This document shows positions 32,301 to 44,496 of a stretch of DNA of 64,000 nucleotides, piece after piece (the stretch's first letter is position 1; each line of letters opens with the position of its first letter). The stretch is from Diabrotica undecimpunctata (lineage: Eukaryota > Arthropoda > Insecta > Coleoptera > Chrysomelidae). The position numbers and the translations under genes were made by a program. The stretch is taken from NCBI RefSeq assembly GCF_040954645.1, contig NC_092804.1, positions 92,074,362 through 92,138,361 of the forward strand. Direction: 5' to 3'. The notes below the pieces were generated by a model. The model saw only the letters and a program-made list of their open reading frames with translations. It did no database searches and was not told where the DNA came from.

Positions 32301-32612
32301 GCATTGTACCAACCAATGTTACTTACAACGACGATTTCCAGGCTAACAGGTTGCCACTTCTAACTACCAGAGCCGATAAGGATCGCTGCACACCCAGTAT
32401 TAGCAGAGTCAGCGGCACCCAAGGTTTTTACACGTTTCCACTGAGTCAGCAGTTACCAATATTATAAAACAATTTGTCGCTCTTTATTTTTGTTCATTAT
32501 ATTTAAGTTTTTAAGTTCAGTATAATTAAAATTGTAGCACGTTACTTTGTCCATTGTATTTTCGAAATAAAATTATTTTTTAAAAAGTCCAAAAAGTGTT
32601 TTTTTGACTTTT
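32301..32612 (+). repeat. Right LTR of the errantivirus-like element
   Basis: A second copy of the LTR at 29604, with scattered substitutions and a 20-bp extra segment (TATATTTAAGTTTTTAAGTT near 32498). It is preceded by a purine-rich AAAAGTAGAAG. Confidence 0.75.
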
Positions 32613-32703
32613 TTCGTACACCACTGATATTCCGGCATAAATAGGCGGCCATTGTTATCGACTACTTTGGACGCAAATATTTATTCATAGGTTCCATTCT
32701 TAG

Positions 32704-33577
<874 letters not shown>

Positions 33578-33649
33578 CTTAGTATATTATATCGATGGTA
33601 TATTATTAACACTATCTATCGACAAATACTTTAAAATCTCACAACTGAC

Positions 33650-33990
33650 ATTAGGCATGTCAAACCAGTGGCGTTGCGCACTAGCTCTCTTTTAGTTTAT
33701 CTTCGATTCTTGCGTTTTCAACAGCAGGCAACCCTACTTTGCGACCATTTTTTCTAAGGCAACCTTATCATGAATTTAAAAGAATAGCAATTTAATATAA
33801 AAACATGCATATACGTCATGAGAAGTGTATTTTATTTAAAAAATAGATAAACGGAATTTTTGTTAAAAAAAGTTAATTAATTGAATTAAAACTATTTGCG
33901 GTCAATTTTTTACTGGCAACCTGTTATCAATGTATTCTCTTACTCTTAAATGTATGTAAAAATTTGAATTTGATTAACTACGTTATGAAT
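33650..33990 (+). repeat. Right copy of the inverted interspersed repeat
   Basis: Partner of 28375-28735 in opposite orientation. Shared blocks begin near GTCAAACCAGTG and end near GATTAACTACGTTATGAA. No frame and no clear target duplications. Confidence 0.7.
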
Positions 33991-34006
33991 GTAATTATTT
34001 TTGGAT

Positions 34007-34840
<834 letters not shown>

Positions 34841-34924
34841 ATTGATAGTGAACAGAGTGGGATTGGTGAAGTATGTGTGCCACTTAATTTTCATGGACTG
34901 AGGAAAGTTGGCACTTATCTCTGA
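34841..34924 (+). CDS. Candidate terminal exon of a host gene
   Basis: A pyrimidine-containing acceptor ending CTGTTATAG at 34840 is followed by 27 open codons reading IDSEQSGIGEVCVPLNFHGL and then RKVGTYL before TGA at 34922-34924. The segment is much less AT-rich than the 600 bp on each side. No domain is recognised and no upstream exon was found. An internal GTATGTG could alternatively act as a donor. It could be chance. Confidence 0.25.
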   Translation: MDSEQSGIGEVCVPLNFHGLRKVGTYL

Positions 34925-36387
34925 TAAGCTAAATATTATTTTAAAACGTATAAAATTTTAAAATTAATATTAGATAAATGTTTGCCCATTTTATGTGGAT
35001 CCGTCCTTCTTATGTAGATTTTTAATTTCTAAAGATGTTACCATTTAAACGATTTACTTTATTTACTACAAACTTACATCAGACAATTATTTAAATGCAT
35101 AAAGAAAGAATCGACATAAGTATTCATTGTAGATTGTAGATAACAAATATTTATTTAATAATGCATAAATAAGCATAATGTTTCTAACATTGCATAATGA
35201 TTTTAGCATACTGTTTCTAATAATAAAGCAATAATTGTAAAGTCTATATTAGATTATTAAAGGGCAAATTATTAAACTAAACACAAACACCATATTTTAT
35301 TACTGATAAATACTAAGGAGAAATAAATAATTTGTTTTAAATTGCTTAGACAATACAGTTGCTTCCGATGTAACTATCAGTTTAATTATCCAATTTTGAC
35401 AACATTGGGTAAAGTTTAGATTTTAGCGTTTTATTTACGTGAAAATTTAAATATTAAATTTGATTAACTAAATACTGTTAATGATGTTATTCAATGAAAA
35501 ATTTTTACATTTTTTGTTTTTTCGTTCAGGCTGCTAAATAAAATCTCAGTTATTCGAACTGGTTCATTTCAAACCGTAATTTCTGTCTAGATAAAAATTC
35601 ATTTAGGTATTTTACTAGCTATAAAAGAAATGCCTCTAAAATTGAAACATTTTGTTGGCCTGTTCTTGCGTAAACTAAAAATTAAAAAAAAAAACAGAAA
35701 ATTTTAATCGAAATCCACCAGTCCATTTTTCAGTCAATTGTAGTATCAAAGAGATTCTTAAACAAACTGAAAGTTGCTAAATTTAAATACCAAACGAGTC
35801 TTATTTTCCAAGATATTATTCTTCAAGTATTAGTTGTTTTTTAATTTAAAATTTCCTAACATTTCAATATGCTTATCTTAAACGACTTAAAATCTCTTTG
35901 AATTTCATTATCAATAAGAAACTAGAGTTTCGAATTACAGACCACACAATCTAAAAACTTCTCTAAACGTTTCTCTAACTTGATTTGTGGATTCTGATTG
36001 GTCTTGACCTAATAAATCCTACAAAATGGAAGGGAATTTACCCTAATATACTTTAATGAATAAAATGTTAGTTATTCTACTCTTTGTAAAAATTTCTCTT
36101 CCTTCAATAGAAGTTTTGTGAAAAAAAACTAAATATTTAAAAGTTAAATATATTTAATTTAATAGAGGATTAAGTCACAATTGATTGTAATTAAAATTAT
36201 TACATTTTTGGCTAAATAGATTTTGGCATTTTGATTTCCACTCTAGAAATCGTTTACAAAAAGATTATTTAAAAATTTTGTTGAAAGAAGCATGATACTA
36301 TGATTAAGAATCATGGAAAGAAGTATATAACCGCCAAAGTTAAGGTTATGTCGGTTATGCCTTCCCAAAAATTAAAAGTTTACTTAC
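34925..36387. other. AT-rich sequence, nothing recognised
   Basis: No open frame, transposon motif or structured repeat was seen. The composition is uniform and probably intronic or intergenic. Confidence 0.5.
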
Positions 36388-36423
36388 TTGGCCTCGGTAT
36401 TATAGGCAATAGCCATGCTTTGG
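36388..36423 (-). CDS. Candidate 36-nt cassette exon of a host gene
   Basis: On the minus strand, CATTTCTTTCCAG (strong acceptor) is followed by 36 bases and then GTAAGTAAAC (near-consensus donor). One frame reads QSMAIAYNTEAK; the length is a multiple of three, as in cassette exons. It lies 2 kb downstream of the stop-containing exon at 38450-38653 on the same strand, so it would need an alternative splice form or another gene. Evidence is the splice context only. Confidence 0.3.
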
Positions 36424-38449
36424 CTGGAAAGAAATGAGGTTGGATTTTATGCCCTTTGAAACTTCAAATTCTGATTATTATGTGTGTGTTTCCATTATTG
36501 GTATGTACTTGTGTGTGACTGAGCGTTCGTGTGATGTATTTTGAATGCGTATTGTGTATGATTGAAGCGATATTTCAACAAAATTCTTAAAAATATTTTG
36601 AAAACGATTTCCGGAGTGAAAATTAAAACGATCAAACTGTAGTTAGTCAAAAATGTAATTTTAATTACAATCAATTGTGGCTTAATCCCATATAAACATA
36701 ATATTTAACTCAGACATGCTACAAGAAAACAGTCAAAAATCTCTTGAAGTTATTTCTTATCTCTGAAATATTTTTTATTTTTCTAGTTTTATCTTTTTAT
36801 CTACCTAGTTTAAAATATTTTATATGAACTGTTTTCTATACATTCTTTCTGCTTATTTTTATTATTCAGTAGGTATTTAATGATTTAATACTTTACTAGA
36901 CAATTAAAAGATGAAGCACAATAATTAAAAGTAATATACCTAATAGATTTGCAGCATACAATAAATTATAAATTCAATGTAGTTACTTGCTTAGATCAAG
37001 CAATTTAAAAAGAGTTTTTTTGTACTAATTTTGGGTTTTTAACAAAACTATTGTAATTAATTACAAGCTTAAATCGTTAGAATAGATATAGTATGGTTTA
37101 AATAATTAATTTTATTGTATACGTATGTCCAACATACGTAAAAGTAGTATAAATATTTTTTGGATTGTTACGTATATAAAACGATAAAAACTTTTTGTTA
37201 ATAAGTTTTCACTCTTCCATTTTGCAGTAAGTATATAATTAACCGTCAATTAATTTGTTTTTCATCTTAAATTAGATATCAGTCTCAAGGGGCAAATGAT
37301 AACACATATGTGCAATAACGAGTATTTGGATATAGTATAAAAAACACGGAAGCCAAAATATATAAGGGCAATATTTTGCTAAATCGTAACATAATTTTAA
37401 TAAATATCACAATTTTAAATTTAATCAAGTTTAGGTTTACTTTTATAAAATATGTTTTAATACAAACAACTTGTTTCTAACAAAAAAAAACAGCAATGAC
37501 GTTTTTGTTTTTCTACAATAAAAGCCAAAAAATTTGATATACGAAGAAAACATTTATTTTGGTTATAAAGGTAAGACCTGTGACTCGAAATGTACATAAA
37601 AAAGATAATTACCTAAAGAACGAGAACATCTAAATCAATAAATTGGATAAAAAATAAGGAGGGCCGATTACTTGTTTAAAATCTAGAAACAAAAATTATA
37701 AAGAATTTATTAAGGTATAACGAATAGTGACACTTGTCTGTGCCATTTCAGTTGTATATGGTAATTAATACCGAATAAATGATGAAAAAAATAGTTAGTT
37801 GCTAATATATGCAACTGTTATATACTAAAAAGAAGATAATTATCACTCAGTAATATCCCAAAACAAACTCGCTAGAAGCCATGTGTATGTATGGATATTC
37901 ATTAAACGCTTGAATCTACTTGAAGGCTAGTATTAGATAAGGTTCCCAAATTTACTTATATCTAAATAATTAGCGATAGTGAAGAACACTTTCTGCTTAT
38001 CAAACTCAATAGATTTAAAAATTTAAATCTACATGATTTTATATTGTCCACCATTTCATAATTTGATATCGTTTACGATTTAGTAACAAGCCGCCCCTGA
38101 GCCAAACAGCAAGCGCTACAAATAAAATCTAACTTTTCTAGATGAAACAAATCACATATTAAAAATAAGCTACAATTAAAAGAAAAACAGTTCAATGCCA
38201 TTTTTGTAAAACCTCTCTTTCCATTTCGTATAATTGTTTTACCTAATTACTTTATGTCAAACTTCGTATATAAACGGGACTCGATCACAGATTGAAAACA
38301 CATGGTCATTTTGACTAGCGAGACGTCCAACGGATACTTCTACTCCAAATGAAAACAGTCTTCTCGAAATAATTATGAGGGGTCCCACCATTGTGGAGCC
38401 CTTCGATGGCGGTGGCAATCTACTTCTGAAAATTGAAATAGGCAGTTTA
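36424..38449. other. AT-rich sequence, probably 3' untranslated or intronic
   Basis: If the minus-strand exon at 38450-38653 is real, this holds its 3' UTR. A 77-codon minus-strand open frame at 38257-38490 overlaps the end of that exon in another frame and is not supported. No transposon recognised. Confidence 0.4.
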
Positions 38450-38653
38450 CTAACTAGTGGAGTGCATGGGTACTTGTGTCGTCCCTGCAATAGGTTGTAA
38501 AGAATTCGGTATAACTGGCACAGACTGTGGTATCGTAGTCAATATGGGGATTGTGGTTAAGGTGGGAAAAGTGTGCGCCGGACTGCTGTGATCCGAAGTC
38601 GATGTGTGTTGCATTGATTCTTCAATTAGGTTGGCTATTTTATCACGGTCTAT
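38450..38653 (-). CDS. Terminal coding exon of an unidentified host gene
   Basis: On the minus strand a strong acceptor (TTTTCGTTTCTTTCAG at 38669-38654) is followed by 67 open codons and TAG at 38450-38452. The peptide begins IDRDKIANLIEESMQHTSTS and continues as a Ser/Thr/Pro/Ile-rich, probably disordered tail (SSPAHTFPTLTTIPILTTIP, ending QVPMHSTS). Base composition is clearly higher in GC than the flanks, and codon usage is protein-like. The DRDKIANLIEES part suggests a short helix. I do not recognise the gene; low-complexity tails like this are common in transcription regulators. The upstream exon must lie to the right, beyond gypsy-2 if the intron spans it. Confidence 0.6.
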   Translation of the reverse strand: MDRDKIANLIEESMQHTSTSDHSSPAHTFPTLTTIPILTTIPQSVPVIPNSLQPIAGTTQVPMHSTS

Positions 38654-38996
38654 CTGAAAGAAACGAAAATGTTATTCTTCCACAATGACATTGGTTAATG
38701 TATTTACAGTTTGATAATAACCATTTTAGCTTCTGGATAAATTTCATTGAGGATCATTAATAAATTTATAGCTTTTATTATTTTGTCACGTGGTTACCTG
38801 ATCACACCAAATAATATTAGGTACTGCCATAAGTTATCCATATTTAGGGATTCCAATATAATCCACCAACAAGTTAAAATTCTCATTAACAATCTAATGG
38901 ATGTTTCATAATGGTGATGAACGTAGTAGTTTAAAATCTAAATGGATCTGTTACTTAAACTAGAGGGTGTATCGGATCTACCTATGGATGAGCAGT
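38654..38996. other. Intronic-looking AT-rich sequence up to gypsy-2
   Basis: It lies between the acceptor of the host exon and the ACGG target duplication of gypsy-2. The last tens of bases continue, after removal of gypsy-2, into the LINE remnant at 53491. Confidence 0.45.
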
Positions 38997-40020
38997 ACGG
39001 TGTAGCAGTCACAACTGCTAACATATAATTAATTTCGGTGTATTTCTCCACGCCTTAACCGGCATATTTTTTTTTTGTCTTAAAATCGGGTAGAAAATCT
39101 GGGATTGGATTTAATGTTTTCCCCGAACATCAAGGGAGAAATTGGAACAAATGATAAAAAATCTTGATTGAAAAACCGGCTTCCAAATCTGCAGAAATGA
39201 ATATTTAAAACCCGGCTTCCAACTCTACCGAAATAATTATTTAAAATCCAGGTGAGCAATTAAATCATTTAGTTTTATAGGCCTATCATTTTATTGATAT
39301 TTTCATTGTCTTTTGAAATATTAAAAGTGTAAAATCCGAGTTTTCTCATATGTAACATGTAGCCTTGAGCCTAGATCGTAAATTTATCGGACACCTAATT
39401 AGTTTTTTTCTGTTTTTTTTGTATACCTACTCGGTATAAAAACTTTCATACCTAATTTACTAGATATTCTTTAAATGCGCAGACGCAATAAATAGACAGG
39501 ATGACAGTCAGCTGATGAAATAAAATGTTTGTTTATTGTGGTAATTCGATGTAAGAGTATGTGTTTACAGTCATTTTTGGGTGCCTTGATGTTTCTCTAA
39601 ATGTTATTTTTTGTAGATTTCACCCGATTAGGATAACGTTTAATATTAGAAGTAGTTTAACCAAACACCATTGGTAACCAGGAACCGATTGTCTCCAGAA
39701 CCACAGCGTTCTTCTTCATTCGTTTTTTTCGGAGCCCCAAGGACCGTCAGAGTCTTAAGGGGACTTAACCAGGACAGCTGTAGTGTTGTGACAGACATTA
39801 ACAACAAGTTTCTCAGGGTTAAGGTTTTTCTTGTAATTTACAACTTTGTATATGCATATACCAAGGTTAGTACTTATTACAGTTTTTGTATCAGCTATAA
39901 AAAGTTAGGTAAATAGTTATTAATTAATTAAATTAGATTCATTGATAGGGAAGGGGTTCATGATTTTTGTATAGCGGGTTTTAAAAGGGAAGGGAAGAAA
40001 TTTATGTATCAGGTTTTTTA

Positions 40021-40058
<38 letters not shown>

Positions 40059-40113
40059 TTCCGAGTCTGTTGGCCATACTCATCACACTTGATCACTTTA
40101 GATATCTCCCAGC

Positions 40114-40146
40114 ATCTATGTGTAAGCATAACACTTACACATAGAT
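40114..40146 (+). repeat. LTR hairpin, copy in left LTR
   Basis: ATCTATGTGTAAG and its exact reverse complement are separated by 7 nt. It is conserved in the right LTR (50821-50853) with only a loop difference. Possible RNA structure in the transcript; function unknown. Confidence 0.8.
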
Positions 40147-40425
40147 CTGGTGTTTAGCTGCTTCGACACATATTAGTCGTATATTAGTTAAGGTAGTTTC
40201 TTTTGTATAACCGTCACGGTTTTTTTTAGTATTTATATTCCCTACCTTACCTATCTAGGATTTAACTTTTGTAACTAACCTTAGTGTTAAGATTTCGCTT
40301 CTCCCATGGACTTGGATTATATATTTACTAATACACCTTTTTGTTTGGCCCAGTAGTGGGGATCTTTCATTTTGTCGTGGCTTTTTGGTCCTCGCATACC
40401 GTAGCCCCACTACTGTAATTATATT

Positions 40426-40462
<37 letters not shown>

Positions 40463-40753
40463 TGAGTTTTGTTAGTTGTTAATATTATAAATATATTTGT
40501 TACAAGTAGTTTTGCTTTTATTTCAGCTCCTGCGTACAGTTATAATATAGCAGAACAAGGTCAATAGTGTCTTTTCGGTTTTTAAACATTATTACAGGGT
40601 ATTAAATCAATAGTACTTTATTCCTTGTTGTTCATAACTTCATTTATTTTTTTTCGTTAATTTCCTTCAGAAATTAGCTGGCGCCCATTTCAGTATTTTC
40701 CTAGACATCTCCGTATATTCTCTTATCTTACCCCTTTTATAGTTCCAGATTTT

Positions 40754-42160
40754 ACTACTACTACTTGTCGGTTTATAACGTTCTCCGCCGTTTTCCGACT
40801 TCCAATCGCCACTTAGACCGGTTGTTCCATAGATCTTCTTCTATGGCCCTCTCTCTCAGTTCTTTATTTATTCCTTCGCTCCAACTTTTTCTCGGTCTAC
40901 CTCGTTTTCTCTTTCCTTCTGGTTGCCACTTTAGTATTTCTTTTGGCATTCGTTGTTCGTCCATTCTTTGTAAGTGTCCGAACCAGATAAGTTGTTTTGT
41001 TGTTAGGTCATCTGTGATTGTTCGTTTGATTCCCATTATTTCTCTAATGCGTTCGTTGGTAATCCTTTCTCTTCTAGATCTTCCTGCGGCTCTTCTCCAA
41101 AAATCCGTTTCCGTCGCTTTCAGCGTTGACAGTGTTCTTTCTTTCAGTGGCCATACCTCACAGCTGTATAAAGTGATACTTTTTACTATAGTCTCATATA
41201 TCCTCTTTTTATTTTCTTTGCTGATGGATTGGTCCCATAAAATGGTGTTTAACATTGTGATGGCTTTTCTCCCTGATGTATTTCTCTCTCTTATGGCTTT
41301 GTCTAATGTTCCATCTTGTGAAATAGTGATACCTAGGTATTTGTAGTCACAGCAGTGCTTTATCGTAGTGTTATCGTCTAATATGAGATCTTTTTGTTCT
41401 GCTCCAATGCACAGGTATTCGGTTTTCTTTTTATTTACTTCTAGACCCCATATATCATACTCTTCAATTAATTTTCGTGCCATATAGTTTAAATCGTCAT
41501 AATCTTGAGCCATTATTACTTGATCGTCTGCAAAGTTAAGCGTATATACCATAGTATTGGTGAGCGGTATCCCCATTGTCCTGCATTTTTGTTTCCATCT
41601 TTTTAAAGCACTTTCGAGGTATATTTTAAATAAAGTGGGAGACAAGCAGCATCCTTGCTTTAATCCTTTTGATGTTATAAATCCTGTTGTTATTTGTGTC
41701 CCCGCTTTTATCTTTATTATTGGTTGGTTGTATAGCACTTTGACGGCTTTTATTAATTCTATATTAATATTCGTGCTTTCCATTTATTGCCACAGCTTCT
41801 TCAGTGGAACGCTGTCGTAGGCTTTCCGTAGGTCGACGAACAACATATGAATCTCTTGATTCCTTGCCATCTTTTTTTCTATTATCTGGGTTAAGGAGAA
41901 AATGTGGTCAATAGTGGATCGACCCGTACGAAATCCTGCTTGTTCTTCTGCTTCATAATACAAGTATTCTCTCTCGATTCGGTTCTTTAACACCTTTCCA
42001 TATATTCGACTCATAGATCCAGTTACAGCTATTCCTCGGTAATTTTCACAATTATTTTTATCACCCTTTTTATGTATAGTGCTGAGGTGTGATATCTTCC
42101 ATTCCGTAGGGATTTCGCTTGTGTTTATGCATTCTTGAAAAAGTTGTCGAAGACATTTTT
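40754..42160 (-). mobile_element. LINE (FADDQ type) inserted in the gypsy-2 left LTR
   Basis: CCAGATTTT is duplicated at 40745-40753 and 42161-42169. The minus-strand element is 5'-truncated inside the RT domain and ends in a trinucleotide (AGT)n tail, seen as ACTACTACTACT at 40754. The right LTR has the empty site. Confidence 0.93.
40773..42158 (-). pseudogene. LINE reverse transcriptase, one in-frame stop
   Basis: On the minus strand: EIPTEWKISHLSTIHKKGDK, NYRGIAVTGSMSRIYGKVLK, AGFRTGRSTIDHIFSLTQII, LFVDLRKAYDSVPLKKLW (first catalytic Asp). A TAA at 41784-41786 follows, then GLKQGCCLSPTLFKIYLE, NFADDQVIMAQDYDDLNYMA, and the C-terminal KRKRGRPRKSWSEGINKEL. One stop aside, the frame is clean for 460 codons, so this is a recent insertion. 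The endonuclease is missing. It is related to the LINE at 32714-33577. Confidence 0.9.
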
Positions 42161-42398
42161 CCAGATTTTCCGGTGCATTATTATATTGTATTCTTTTGGT
42201 TAAAAGATCTCTTTTCCCCTTATCTCAAAGCCAAATTCTAGTGTAGTGAGGCTAGCCCGAATTCGTGCTTGAGGTTTTGTGTCTCTGTGTTCTTTTGAGC
42301 TAAGCCATTCTTTTTATTATAACTTCTTTGCTAGTTCTTCTCTAATTTATCATCTCCTTCTCCATATACCACCCCCTAAATTTTATTTAGGTTTCAAT

Positions 42399-42420
42399 TG
42401 GCTCGACCCAAACGTGGGGC
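42399..42420 (+). promoter_or_regulatory. Primer-binding site region of gypsy-2
   Basis: TGGCTCGACCCAAACGTGGG lies two bases after the left LTR end and resembles the gypsy-1 site (TGGCGCCCAACGTGGGGC), with changes in the middle. Confidence 0.65.
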
Positions 42421-43017
42421 CTCTTTTTTTTGCACGTACTTTTGGCTTTATATCTTTGGTTTTTTTTTCTCCCACTTTAATTTCTGGTTGTGTACCTTTG
42501 GTGTTGTATTTTAATTTTCATCTGTGTTCTTTAACTCTTGGTTTCCTAACTGCAACATTGGTTTTTGTATTTCAATATTTAGTTTATCTACATTATCTAT
42601 TAAATATACCCGTAGTACCCTTGTTTTGCTATATTGTGGGTAGACTGAATAAATTGCTTTGTTTTTTTTTGATTAACTAAATATCCATATTGGATTAATA
42701 ATAAATAACATAAGTATATATTAAAAAGGAAAATTATTTAAATATTTTAAATTTAACTATCTTAACACTATAAAAGTCCGGAGTAGCACCAAAGTAATTC
42801 ACCACTGTCTGGAAGTAACATTTTTTGAAATTTCTAGGTTTCTCAGGGATTGTAGCCGTACCTTGCATCTGAGTTCACGACTGGATAAACAAGCAAACAT
42901 TACTGGTAAAATAATTCAATTATAATAATAACCTGGAAACATAGAGTAAGTTAGACTTTACCTATTTTATCATAGTTTCCCTCATATATTTTCTGGTATA
43001 TTTCCCAGTTGTATGAA

Positions 43018-44496
43018 ATGTCTGCTTTCATGGTAGAGCATCTGTTAGGTCCAGAATTAGAGTACGAGTTGAGAGTCCGTCACTTAAATGATCCATCTTT
43101 GACAACGGTGGAAAGGAAAAGGGTAGTGTTGCGTGGTGCATTGAAGCAAGCTGCAGCAAATCGGAGTTATGCTGTTCTGTCAGCTTCCCATCTTAATTTT
43201 AAGGACGAGATTGCTGAAATAGAGGTTACTCTTGCAGATCTGGTGGTCAAAATTGGTTCTTTTGTTGGTTCTCCTAGTGATACTGCCTATGCTCGCTATA
43301 CTTCTCGCTTAGGTCATGTTGCAGCTAGAGTCCATCTGTTAGAAGCTACAACAGAGGAAGAGGAGGAAGTGAAGAGGTCTCTTAATTTCAGGGTTCTGAT
43401 TCTGGAAGGTGAACTTGATTGTAAAGTGATTCCACAGGCACAGTCAACTCCTCATAATGCTAGTGTTTCAGTAAATTAATTTCCTTTCGTTAAGTCTGCT
43501 CCTATTCATAAATGGGGTGTCCATTTTTCAGGTCAAGATAATGAAAATGTTAGTTTCTTAGAGAAGGTAGAATGTCTGCGTATAGCGCGTGGTAACAGCG
43601 AGGAAGAGTGTTACTCTTCTGCTGCCGATTTATTTAAGGATTCAGCCTTCACTTGGTATCTCAATAACCGAGGTAGTTTTGCTTCATGGCAAGAGTTAGT
43701 TGCCAAACTTAGGTCAGATTTTCTTCCATATAACTATGAGGACAATCTTCTGGATGAAATTAAGTCTCGAGAACAAGCTCCTCAGGAGAAGGTAACTATA
43801 TTTGTAAATGAGATTGTTAGTTTGTGTAAACGGTTGGAGACTCCTTTGTCTTAGTCACATATCATAAGGATCATTAGAAAAAACTTGTTGCCATCGTATC
43901 ATTCTAGTCTGGCACTTACAGATATTTCTTCAATTGCTGACTTAACGGAAAAGTGTAAGAAGTTAGAGGAAGTTTTGTCATGGTCTTCTGACAACGTGTC
44001 TAGAGTCCCTATTCATCAGAATTTCAGAAATAATGACTCATCTTATTCTGATAGACCCAATTATTCACGGTCTAGTAATAGTAGAAATTTCAGAAATAAT
44101 GACTCATCCTATTCTGGTAGGCCTAACTATTCTCGGTCTGGTAATGTCTCTTCTTTTAATTCGAAGCTTACCTGTTGGAATTGTTGTCAGCCAGGACATG
44201 GGTACTACGAATGTCCTGAGCCTAGAATTCGGTTCTGTTATGGTTGTGGACGTCAAGGTGTCCGTAAATTTGAGTGTGAATTCTGTTCGGTAAACGACAG
44301 AAGGGGTGGGTTGGCCCTGGCTCCTACTCCTCGTCAAAATACAGGGAATACAAACACTGTCCAAACTCCTCAAAACCAAGGAACCAGTTTCTCGAGTCTG
44401 GATGCCCAAGCTTCCACAAGCCAAACATCTCACGCTCTACCGAAAGACAAAAGACCACAGAACGGCAAATACCAACCGAAGAGAGGACAACGTTAG
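43018..44496 (+). pseudogene. Gag of gypsy-2, two in-frame stops
   Basis: The frame starts at ATG 43018 (MSAFMVEHLLGPELEYELRV), parallels gypsy-1 gag, and is interrupted by TAA 43477-43479 and TAG 43852-43854. It then continues to 44496. The capsid-type block (HKWGVHFSGQDNENVSFLEK, DSAFTWYLNNRG) is followed by a duplicated FRNNDSSYSxRPNYSRS unit. After it come two zinc knuckles: CWNCCQPGHGYYEC (CCHC) and CYGCGRQGVRKFECEFC, in which the His is absent. This is the RNA-binding nucleocapsid part that gypsy-1 lacks. Confidence 0.88.

Larger units (their letters stand above)
29604..32612 (+). mobile_element. Env-bearing errantivirus-like LTR element, internally deleted
   Basis: Direct repeats of roughly 270-310 bp (29604-29875 and 32301-32612) enclose a primer-binding-like site, a gag remnant, a short RT remnant and the C-terminal part of an env-like protein with a membrane segment. 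Most of pol is deleted: RT joins env sequence within about 20 bases near 31709. A truncated RTE LINE (30327-30688) sits in the leader. The env and tRNA-Ser-like primer site place it with insect errantiviruses (gypsy, 17.6, 297 group). All frames are broken, so this is a fossil. Confidence 0.75.
39001..42396 (+). repeat. Left LTR of gypsy-2, interrupted by a LINE
   Basis: Without the LINE (40754-42160 plus one 9-bp duplication) the LTR is about 1.98 kb. Relative to the right LTR it lacks about 150 bp after position 39033. It contains a 13-bp stem hairpin (40114-40146), TA runs (40027-40054 and 40433-40460), splice-like sites (GTGAGT at 40461, TTTATTTCAG at about 40527) and a TGGCGCCCA motif at 40679. 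Confidence 0.93.

Noticed and set aside
38257..38490. 77-codon minus-strand frame
   Set aside because: It overlaps the better-supported host exon in another frame and has no start or splice context of its own.
39671..39916. 81-codon frame conserved in both gypsy-2 LTRs (second copy 50402-50644, 80 codons)
   Set aside because: Conservation follows from LTR identity; no domain motif and no evidence of translation. The in-frame 3-base difference is mildly suggestive but not enough.
40765..41346. 193-codon plus-strand frame
   Set aside because: Shadow of the antisense LINE reverse transcriptase.
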